This document shows positions 1 to 4,925 of a DNA stretch of 10,039 nt, in pieces. The position numbers and the translations under genes were made by a program. How positions within the stretch are numbered: the stretch's first letter is position 1; each line of letters opens with the position of its first letter. The notes below the pieces were generated by a model. It was not told the DNA's origin, did not search any database, and saw only the letters and a program-made list of their open reading frames with translations. Source of the DNA: Methanosarcinales archaeon (GTDB taxonomy: Archaea; Halobacteriota; Methanosarcinia; Methanosarcinales; Methanogasteraceae); contig DAOVGO010000131.1 of assembly GCA_030672345.1 (NCBI GenBank), positions 1 to 10,039 on the forward strand. Reading direction: 5' to 3'.

Positions 1-261
1 CGCACCTCGAACTTTCTCCCGTGGCAGGCGAACGGAAGCGAGTGTGCAGCCTATTTCTGCGCGCCGTTCTGGCCCGAGTTTCGGAAAATCGACTTTCTCC
101 GGGCGATACGGGTCTATCAGATGCGGGAGCACGAACAAAAACAATCCGCACTGATCAGAACCGCTAACATGTTTGCAGCATGTGGATCTGCTGAGATGGA
201 TGTTGTTGTCGGCCTTTTCAGGGATGTTATCAGGTATTGCCACCGCTCTCAATCGCGATAG
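1..261 (+). CDS. uppS: Polyprenyl diphosphate synthase (cis-prenyltransferase), C-terminal end, 5' truncated by window
   Basis: Frame 1 is open from the window edge to TAG at 259-261 (86 residues). It begins RTSNFLPWQ and continues with YFCAPFWPEFRKIDFLRAI, which matches the conserved C-terminal block of cis-prenyltransferases: R-x-S-N-F-L-x-W-Q, then W-P-x-F and a helix ending in YQ. In the bacterial enzyme the Arg and Ser of the R-x-S-N block bind the pyrophosphate of isopentenyl diphosphate. The enzyme adds cis isoprene units to an allylic diphosphate; in archaea this makes the long polyprenyl lipid that carries glycans at the cytoplasmic membrane. The stretch of about 40 residues after the last conserved helix is variable in the family. 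The N-terminal catalytic half lies outside the window. Recognition is from remembered family motifs, not a search, but the motif run is long and distinctive. Confidence 0.88.
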   Translation, partial: RTSNFLPWQANGSECAAYFCAPFWPEFRKIDFLRAIRVYQMREHEQKQSALIRTANMFAACGSAEMDVVVGLFRDVIRYCHRSQSR

Positions 262-691
262 TCATGAATTCCAGCTCTACTTTTAATTTAACTTTCAAAA
301 TTTCCATTGCAGCCTATCAGGCAGACAGAACACCAGCCAAAACATTGCGGACACGCCAATGGTCGCCACCCGCCCGCTATCAAGTTGATCGGAAACTCTC
401 CTCATCCCCGCAACCCTCCAAGCGATGAAACGCCTGCGGTGATGTCTGCTCCCTTCCGGGCCTGAACCGTTTCCCGCAGCAAAGATGGTAAGCCTGCCCT
501 CCGGCAGACTCCGCCACCAACGCCATCCCTGCAGGACGGAGATTCATTGTTGAGAATCCGGACTTAAATAGCGTTTGCAATGTCTTCCATTGGCTTCGTC
601 CCCCGCATATCGGCGGTTTCGGGTTACAGGTAACGCCGAATTACCCGGACTAGTCCGCAAGTACAATCTATGGACAAGTCTCACTATAAAG
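262..691. other. Gene-poor spacer between convergent uppS and HTH gene
   Basis: I cannot support a real gene here. A reverse-strand frame is open from 640 down to a stop at 380-382 (86 codons), but it has only a TTG candidate start (578-580) with no ribosome site, and its protein is rich in Arg, Gly and Cys without a recognisable domain. Short forward frames (237-428, 575-772) overlap it and look like chance. No tRNA, CRISPR or obvious terminator was seen. The base composition differs from the AT-rich stretch at about 270-310. It could hold a decayed insertion or an unrecognised RNA. Confidence 0.4.
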
Positions 692-1126
692 TTACTCCCC
701 GTTCACCGGGATATCCGGAGCACCGTAAGCCTCGTGCCAGTCGATCAACTGCCGGTACGTGCGCACCGTTGACTTGCCCGCTCCGAACATCGCCGCAATC
801 TCGGCATCGGTTTTACCGGCATCAATGGCATGGACGAATTCGTTGATGTCAAAAGGCATCTCAAAGTCACGCCACCTGAATAGACCGAGCTTAATCCGCA
901 CCCGCTCGACATTGCGCATCTTCTTCCGGTCACCAAGCGATACTGCGACCACACTGTCGCTACAGTTCTGATGGTATGACTTAAAGACGGTTACCATCTC
1001 ATCAAGCGTCAGTGTGGTCTTGATGTTCAGCGACTTGATAGTGTCTTTGATCATCTGGTCGGTGGCTTTCTCGTTTGATGACAGCGTAATCATCCGTTCA
1101 ATAGCTTCGTCGTCGATCTCAAGCAT
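692..1126 (-). CDS. Small helix-turn-helix protein, function unknown
   Basis: A 144-residue protein on the reverse strand. ATG is at 1124-1126 and is preceded by GAGGAG about 6 bases upstream, a strong ribosome site that fixes the start; TAA is at 692-694. The C-terminal part (about residues 100-128) contains AGKTDAEIAAMFGAGKSTVR, a typical helix-turn-helix of the resolvase/invertase or sigma-region-4 style (first helix DAEIAAMF, turn G, recognition helix KSTVRTYRQL). The N-terminal 60 residues are acidic and helical, with no recognised domain; residues 65-95 are basic (DRKKMRNVERVRIKLG). There is no catalytic serine-recombinase domain, so it is more likely a DNA-binding regulator or a remnant of mobile-element machinery than a recombinase. 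It stands alone: uppS converges on it from one side and the modification operon diverges on the other. Confidence 0.72.
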   Translation of the reverse strand: MLEIDDEAIERMITLSSNEKATDQMIKDTIKSLNIKTTLTLDEMVTVFKSYHQNCSDSVVAVSLGDRKKMRNVERVRIKLGLFRWRDFEMPFDINEFVHAIDAGKTDAEIAAMFGAGKSTVRTYRQLIDWHEAYGAPDIPVNGE

Positions 1127-1196
1127 TGTTTTCTCCTCGATTGGTCAGTTGTTAGTGTGGTAACTTCGCGCGGCAGACTATTAAATTTCTCGCCTG

Positions 1197-1208
1197 GGTT
1201 ATAAAGCT
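1197..1208 (-). promoter_or_regulatory. Putative TATA box for the HTH gene
   Basis: Read on the reverse strand this is GCTTTATAACCC, a TATA-like element about 75 bases before the ATG at 1126. A start site about 25 bases downstream would leave a leader of roughly 50 bases containing the GAGGAG ribosome site. A second AT-rich candidate (AAATTTAATAG in reverse sense, 1178-1188) lies closer, so the exact promoter is uncertain. Confidence 0.35.
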
Positions 1209-1473
1209 CACACAAATCTCCTGGGTGCCGGGGTTAGCTGCAGGCAGGAACGAATCAACAATCCTGATGATGTGATGGGCATGCCCGAGTTGTGCGTCTT
1301 GTTTGTGGTGATAATTTGGTGATGCGGAAATCGGGCTCGGTAGGCGTGAGTTGGTTGTCTGCCGGAAAAGTTCTTTCATCAATGATTATAATCTTCCCAT
1401 GTCGCAGCCTAAAGCCCCCTTTCATCATGAACCTGCCCGGTTCGTTCATCAACCCCTGCGCTGTAACCGAGCG

Positions 1474-1487
1474 AAATCTATATACCC
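1474..1487 (+). promoter_or_regulatory. Putative TATA box of the five-gene operon
   Basis: AAATCTATATACCC lies about 60 bases before the first ATG (1545). A start site about 25 bases downstream would fall near 1505-1510 and give a leader of roughly 35-40 bases carrying the G-rich ribosome site (GGTGGGGG, about 1528-1535). Placement and sequence fit an archaeal TBP-binding promoter; this is inference from position and pattern. Confidence 0.45.
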
Positions 1488-1544
1488 AGATGAGACAAAA
1501 TCTCTGTAACAGCGGTCAGATAAGACTGGTGGGGGTATCAATAA

Positions 1545-2150
1545 ATGGCGTTTACCTACTTCTTCAGGGATATGCAGACGCTCGAGATGATTCGTGACCA
1601 TGTGGTTCCGGCGTTGCGGACACGGAGATACATCCATGTCTGGGACGCAGGGTGCGCAATGGGGCCGGAGCCATACTCCATTGCTATCATCTTTCGGGAG
1701 AATATGGGGGGTATGATCTTCAGAAACGTCCGGATACATGCAACAGACATCGATGAGAGCAATCTATTCGGAAAGATCATCGAGGAGGGCATGTATCCAA
1801 GGGAGCAGGTCGAGCGGATCCCAAAGGACATCTTCGCCAGGTACTTTGCGCCAGCCGAGAAGCCTGACCATTTCAGAATTGCCGAGGAGATCAGAAGATG
1901 TGTCTCATTCCAGAGACATAATTTACTCACCCTTGATCCCGTACGCAATGGTTTTGGGCTGATCGTCTGTAAGAACGTGCTCCTCCATTTCAAGGAGGAG
2001 GAACGGATCGACGTCATTAGGATGTTTCACGACACGCTCGCCGAAGGCGGTTTTTTTGTGACCGAACAGACACAGAAGATGCCTGCGGAACTCGAGAGCA
2101 TCTTTGAACCCGTGGTATCGAATGTACAGTTGTTCCGGAAGGTGGAATAA
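1545..2150 (+). CDS. CheR-like SAM-dependent methyltransferase lacking the N-terminal CheR domain
   Basis: A 201-residue protein aligning by motif with the catalytic domain of CheR, which methylates receptor glutamates using S-adenosylmethionine. Visible blocks are FFRD (6-9), the SAM loop DAGCAMGPEPYS (34-45; canonical form A-G-C-S-x-G-E-E-P-Y-S), ATDID (66-70, binding the SAM ribose), the P-x-x-x-x-x-R-Y-F segment (93-101), the V-x-F-x-x-x-N-L-L block (120-128) and NVLLHF (144-149; usually NVLIYF). The protein starts directly at FFRD, so the helical N-terminal domain of about 70 residues in classical CheR is absent. An in-frame stop just upstream of the ATG rules out a longer form in this frame. 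First gene of a compact operon, 6 bases before the next. It may methylate receptors, but its neighbours are not chemotaxis genes, so another carboxylate substrate is equally possible. Confidence 0.82.
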   Translation: MAFTYFFRDMQTLEMIRDHVVPALRTRRYIHVWDAGCAMGPEPYSIAIIFRENMGGMIFRNVRIHATDIDESNLFGKIIEEGMYPREQVERIPKDIFARYFAPAEKPDHFRIAEEIRRCVSFQRHNLLTLDPVRNGFGLIVCKNVLLHFKEEERIDVIRMFHDTLAEGGFFVTEQTQKMPAELESIFEPVVSNVQLFRKVE

Positions 2151-2156
2151 AAGGTC

Positions 2157-2783
2157 ATGGTCTCAAGATTGGAAGCGATATTCCCTGATGACTGGCAATA
2201 TATCCTAACTATTTACAAGAACTTCGTACACTCCACAGGTGCTCAATCGGTTGGTGAAAACCTTCTGCTCACGTTGCTTGAAGTTGGTGTGTGCTTCGGA
2301 GAGCGGCTATCACGACTGCATCCGGATGGATTTGTCGAGATCGGCTGCGGGTTGGCGATTCCATCACTAACTCTTGCAAAACTTGGTCATACCAGGGGAA
2401 GGGCTGTTGACATAGACCCAAAAGTCCTCTCTTACGCTGAAGATATGAGCGATCGGTTGGGATTGGGATGCGCCCTGGAGTTTCAGTGTCGTGACGTCTT
2501 TGAGGATAGACCAAAGTTGCAGAAAGGCGAGCTCTTGATCGCAGAGAAACCTGCAAGCTACAAAAAGAACATCCTGGAAGTGGAGTATAACATAAGGAAT
2601 TGGTGCACAATCGAAGGTCACAATCTTGCAGTGATTCCCTCGTTTATGGATAGCGATGACCTGATCTCTTACTCTCTGAGATGCGAAAACCATGAAAAGA
2701 AACTCAGACAGGTGGGATTTAAGGTAGAGAACAGACAGATATGTGAACAGTTGCCATTCAGGTGGTTGATCGCAACTAAATAA
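2157..2783 (+). CDS. Class I SAM-dependent methyltransferase, substrate unknown
   Basis: A 208-residue protein with a Rossmann-type SAM-binding core: VEIGCGLAIPSL (60-71) as motif I, AVDIDPKVLSYAED (83-96) with the acidic ribose-binding residue, RDVFE (112-116) and ELLIAEKPA (125-133) at the strand 4 position. About 55 residues precede the core and are mostly helical (DDWQYILTIYKNFVHS), possibly a substrate-recognition cap. The C-terminal 70 residues complete the sheet. I do not recognise a subfamily. ATG at 2157 follows the CheR-like stop by 6 bases and has a weak AAGGTC ribosome site, so translation is probably coupled. The next gene starts 13 bases downstream. Confidence 0.75.
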   Translation: MVSRLEAIFPDDWQYILTIYKNFVHSTGAQSVGENLLLTLLEVGVCFGERLSRLHPDGFVEIGCGLAIPSLTLAKLGHTRGRAVDIDPKVLSYAEDMSDRLGLGCALEFQCRDVFEDRPKLQKGELLIAEKPASYKKNILEVEYNIRNWCTIEGHNLAVIPSFMDSDDLISYSLRCENHEKKLRQVGFKVENRQICEQLPFRWLIATK

Positions 2784-2796
2784 AGGGAGTCGCCTT

Positions 2797-3393
2797 ATGA
2801 AGGTTTTGAACCTTACCAGTGAGAGCAAGATGTACACATCCAACGTCTATCTCATCACAGGAACGTGGAACGCTATCAACGATCTCAATACGCTGGTAGA
2901 TGTGGGCAGGGACCCATCAGTGATCGAAAAGATAAATAATGCTTCGACAGGCGTGGGCAAGCATAGGGTGGAGCAGGTCGTCCTGACCCATAGCCATTAC
3001 GATCACGCAAGCCTTCTGCCGCAGATCAAAAAAACGTTCAAACCGGAGGTGTATGCGTATTCCCACTCTTTAGAAGGCGTGGATCATCTGTTAAAGGACG
3101 GTGATATGTTGAAATTGGGTGATCGGATCTTCGAGGTCATCTACACGCCGGGTCACAGCAGCGATTCGATCTGTCTCTATTGCGAAGAGGAACGCGTCCT
3201 GTTTGCAGGTGATGCACCCGTTGTGATCCAGTCGGCTGGCGGCACCTACGAGGAAGGGTTTGTCCACGCACTGGAAAAGATCTGCCGCAGGAACGTCCAG
3301 TCGATCTATTTCGGGCACGGAGCCCCTTTACTCAACAACTGTGATGCACGGGTACACGACTCGCTGAAAATCGTCAGGGAGGCATGCAAATGA
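2797..3393 (+). CDS. Metallo-beta-lactamase-fold hydrolase
   Basis: A 198-residue single-domain protein with the full metal-binding set of the family: THSHYDH (64-70; His65, His67, Asp69, His70), TPGHSSDS (117-124; His120), AGDAPV (137-142; Asp139) and FGHG (172-175; His174). This arrangement supports a di-metal site and water-based hydrolysis, as in glyoxalase II-like thioesterases and related hydrolases. The length is at the short end for the family, with no added substrate domain, so the substrate cannot be predicted. A good ribosome site (AAAGGGAG, 2783-2790) precedes ATG 2797. It overlaps the next gene by 4 bases through ATGA, indicating translational coupling. A hydrolysed thioester or other acyl substrate would fit the operon but is inference. 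Confidence 0.85.
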   Translation: MKVLNLTSESKMYTSNVYLITGTWNAINDLNTLVDVGRDPSVIEKINNASTGVGKHRVEQVVLTHSHYDHASLLPQIKKTFKPEVYAYSHSLEGVDHLLKDGDMLKLGDRIFEVIYTPGHSSDSICLYCEEERVLFAGDAPVVIQSAGGTYEEGFVHALEKICRRNVQSIYFGHGAPLLNNCDARVHDSLKIVREACK

Positions 3394-4151
3394 AGATAGT
3401 CTTTCACGAAGATTTTAAACGGACCGATTATGCAACGGACGGTGCATCGGTATCGGGCAGGATGGAGTGCATCATGGAAGCGCTGGTCGAAGAGGGCGGA
3501 TATGATGTCGTTTCACCTGAGCAGGCGTCATCAGGGGATCTGTCGCTGGCACATTCCAGGACTCATATCGCAAGCATCGCAAAGGATACGAAATTGTTTG
3601 AGATGGCATCACTATCGGCTGGTGGCGCCATACTGACATCAGAGATCGCTTTTAAGAAAGAGCCGGCGTTTGCCTGCATCAGACCACCCGGTCATCATGC
3701 ATCAAGAAATTCCAGCTGGGGATACTGTGCATTCTGCAATATGGGTATCGCACTCCTGAAGTTGAGAGAGAAAGGGCTCATCAAGAGCGCATTCGTACTG
3801 GATTTTGATGCACACACAGGAGATGGGACGATCGATGTGCTCTCAGAGTGGAAGGATGTTAAGGTCCTGAATCCCATGGCTGGCAACAACAAGGAGTATC
3901 TCAGGGAGATTGAGAATTACATTCATGATATCCAGTATGTTGACATAGTTGGAGTATCGGCTGGATTCGACTCCTATAAAGAGGATATGGGGAAGAAACT
4001 GACGACTTTTGACTTCTATCTGATCGGCAGGCTCATGAAGAAGTTCACGAAGCGAATGGGGCATGAACGGCGTTTTGCCATGCTGGAGGGCGGATATTAT
4101 CTGCCGGATCTCGGGAAGAATGTGCTTGCGTTCTGCCAGGGATTCGAGTAA
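3390..4151 (+). CDS. Histone deacetylase-superfamily amidohydrolase
   Basis: 253 residues from the ATG at 3390, preferred over the in-frame ATG at 3384 because GGGAGG (3378-3383) then sits 6 bases upstream and the start overlaps the previous stop as ATGA. The zinc-dependent deacetylase motifs are complete: RPPGHHA (98-104; the two catalytic His 102 and 103), GYCAFCN (111-117), LDFDAHTGDGT (137-147; Asp138, zinc ligands Asp140 and His142), SAGFDSY (190-196; zinc ligand Asp194) and LEGGYY (232-237; transition-state Tyr236). The family removes acetyl or acyl groups from lysine side chains, polyamines or small amides. At about 250 residues it is well below the 300-380 typical for the family; the loops between motifs are trimmed. 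The following gene encodes an acetyltransferase, suggesting an opposing pair. Active-site integrity is seen; the substrate is unknown. Confidence 0.88.
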   Translation: MKIVFHEDFKRTDYATDGASVSGRMECIMEALVEEGGYDVVSPEQASSGDLSLAHSRTHIASIAKDTKLFEMASLSAGGAILTSEIAFKKEPAFACIRPPGHHASRNSSWGYCAFCNMGIALLKLREKGLIKSAFVLDFDAHTGDGTIDVLSEWKDVKVLNPMAGNNKEYLREIENYIHDIQYVDIVGVSAGFDSYKEDMGKKLTTFDFYLIGRLMKKFTKRMGHERRFAMLEGGYYLPDLGKNVLAFCQGFE

Positions 4152-4166
4152 ACAAGGTGGAGATAG

Positions 4167-4481
4167 ATGCCGGAGAGGCTGACTTTTAAGTTACTGCCCC
4201 GTGACCAATGCTCTGAGTATAACTGGTTGAATATCGATTGCGGCGCTAACCGGGTGGGCAAGGTCAGGGGTTTGATCGACGGCAGGACCCTGACGATTCA
4301 TTCGATCAACATATTTCCTGAGTTTGAAGGGCACGGCTATGGCAAAAAGACGATCGAGATGTTCAAGGAATCCTTTGATGCGATCATCGCAGACAGGGTG
4401 CGATACACAGCCATCGGATTCTGGGTCAAGATGGGATTTACTGATGCGGGAGACGGGAGTTATGTGTATCACAAGAAGTGA
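4167..4481 (+). CDS. Small GNAT-family N-acetyltransferase
   Basis: A 104-residue protein. INIFPEFEGHGYGKKTIEMF (48-67) is motif A of the GNAT fold: beta-4, then the pyrophosphate-binding loop GHGYGK (55-60; canonical R/Q-x-x-G-x-G/A), then a helix. AIGFWVKMGF (82-91) is motif B, the typical A-x-x-F-Y/W-x-x-x-G-F ending. The N-terminal beta strands are shortened compared with the usual 140-180 residues, so it is a minimal GNAT. It should transfer an acetyl group from acetyl-CoA to an amine. The ribosome site GGTGGAG (about 4156-4162) lies just before ATG 4167; the deacetylase gene ends 15 bases upstream. It is the last gene of the operon, with no clear terminator behind it. Confidence 0.8.
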   Translation: MPERLTFKLLPRDQCSEYNWLNIDCGANRVGKVRGLIDGRTLTIHSINIFPEFEGHGYGKKTIEMFKESFDAIIADRVRYTAIGFWVKMGFTDAGDGSYVYHKK

Positions 4482-4502
4482 TCGGTCATAATCAAAGTCA
4501 AC

Positions 4503-4532
4503 AGCCGCGGGAGACCTCCCGGATCCGCGGCT
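4503..4532. repeat. GC-rich stem-loop, relic of the cheW terminator
   Basis: AGCCGCGG (4503-4510) pairs with CCGCGGCT (4525-4532). In reverse orientation the segment matches the terminator stem after intact cheW (9601-9628), including GCCGCGGATCC. No T-run follows on either strand, so I do not call it a working terminator for the GNAT gene, although the structure could still slow polymerase or protect mRNA ends. Confidence 0.55.
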
Positions 4533-4550
4533 TCAACCCTCAACCCATCT

Positions 4551-4844
4551 CTACGACGCTGCCGCTGTAAGCACCTTCTCGAGATCCAGGAGGATCAGCA
4601 ATTTCCCATCACCCAAGCTTGCCGACGCCCTTGATGTACTCGGTATCGATGCCACTGCCGCCTGACTCAGTCCCAAGGTCAGGCACCGGCTCGATAACCT
4701 TTGCCGGCATCCGGCAAGCACCTCGCTCGACCTTGGGTCCACGACCATGCCGATCGGAATGTCTTCAGGCTCGACGATGATGATCCGTGTGTTGTCATCC
4801 CGGTCCGACTCCGTCAGTTCGAATCTTCTCCAGAGGTCGGTCAC
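4551..4844 (-). pseudogene. cheW: Truncated, frameshifted cheW copy
   Basis: The reverse strand reads VTDLWRRFELTESDRDDNTRIIIVEPEDIPIGMVVD, then garbled residues, then LGDGKLLILLDLEKVLTAAAS. Both ends match intact CheW (9123-9587) from residue 60 to its last residue. The first 59 residues are missing, with no trace between 4845 and the ATPase promoter. Against the intact gene I count an in-frame 3-base insertion after the VVD codons, then +2 near 4712-4717 and +1 near 4611-4619. Together these restore the frame but leave about 33 residues (the RMPSKDIEP to YIKGVGK segment) translated out of frame. CheW bridges receptors and the CheA kinase; loss of one beta-barrel half and scrambling of the other makes function very unlikely. 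Homology runs past the stop into the stem-loop, marking a DNA-level duplication. Confidence 0.88.
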
Positions 4845-4883
4845 CGTGGATCCGGATGACTTTTAAAGGCAAGCACCCATAAG

Positions 4884-4893
4884 GTTAAATAAC
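4884..4893 (+). promoter_or_regulatory. TATA box for a leaderless ATPase transcript
   Basis: GTTAAATAAC lies with its centre about 26 bases before the ATG at 4915, the distance expected between an archaeal TATA box and the transcription start. No Shine-Dalgarno sequence precedes the ATG (ACAAGATAATCTTT). Together these suggest a leaderless mRNA starting at or next to the start codon. Confidence 0.55.
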
Positions 4894-4925
4894 CGGATCT
4901 ACAAGATAATCTTTATGATCCGGTT
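4891..4925. repeat. 9-base perfect inverted repeat spanning the ATPase start
   Basis: AACCGGATC (4891-4899) and GATCCGGTT (4917-4925) are exact inverted repeats separated by 17 bases. They flank the predicted transcription start and include the G of the start codon. The position fits an operator bound by a dimer (centre-to-centre about 26 bases) that would block transcription initiation; in leaderless mRNA only the right arm would be transcribed, so an RNA hairpin is less likely. Confidence 0.6.

Larger units (their letters stand above)
1127..1544. other. Divergent intergenic region between HTH gene and modification operon
   Basis: About 420 bases with no supportable gene. Overlapping reverse frames (1152-1382 and 1255-1452) lack ribosome sites and recognisable domains. 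The region must carry the promoters for both flanking genes. It includes a perfect 10-base palindrome GGGCATGCCC at 1277-1286, which could be an operator but is short enough to be chance. No RNA gene was recognised. Confidence 0.4.
4500..4845 (-). repeat. Degenerate inverted copy of the cheW 3' region plus terminator
   Basis: This segment, read in reverse, parallels 9298-9630 over roughly 330 bases, with about four of five bases identical by eye, including the post-stop sequence GGGTTGAAGCCGCGGATCC. The two copies face each other across about 4.4 kb containing the ATPase, ArsR-like and chemoreceptor genes. The upstream edge of homology is sharp, at the codons for CheW residues 59-60. I see no insertion-sequence ends at the junction. 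Confidence 0.8.

Noticed and set aside
1277..1286. Palindrome GGGCATGCCC as an operator
   Set aside because: It is short, isolated and distant from either predicted promoter; it is easily expected by chance in this composition.
1556..2017. 153-codon reverse open frame
   Set aside because: Antisense to the CheR-like gene, whose forward motifs are unmistakable; no ribosome site.
2367..2843. 158-codon reverse open frame
   Set aside because: Antisense to the methyltransferase and the junction with the MBL gene; no domain and no start signal.
4503..4532. Terminator for the GNAT operon
   Set aside because: The stem is present but no T-rich tract follows on the forward strand, and its origin is explained by the inverted cheW copy.
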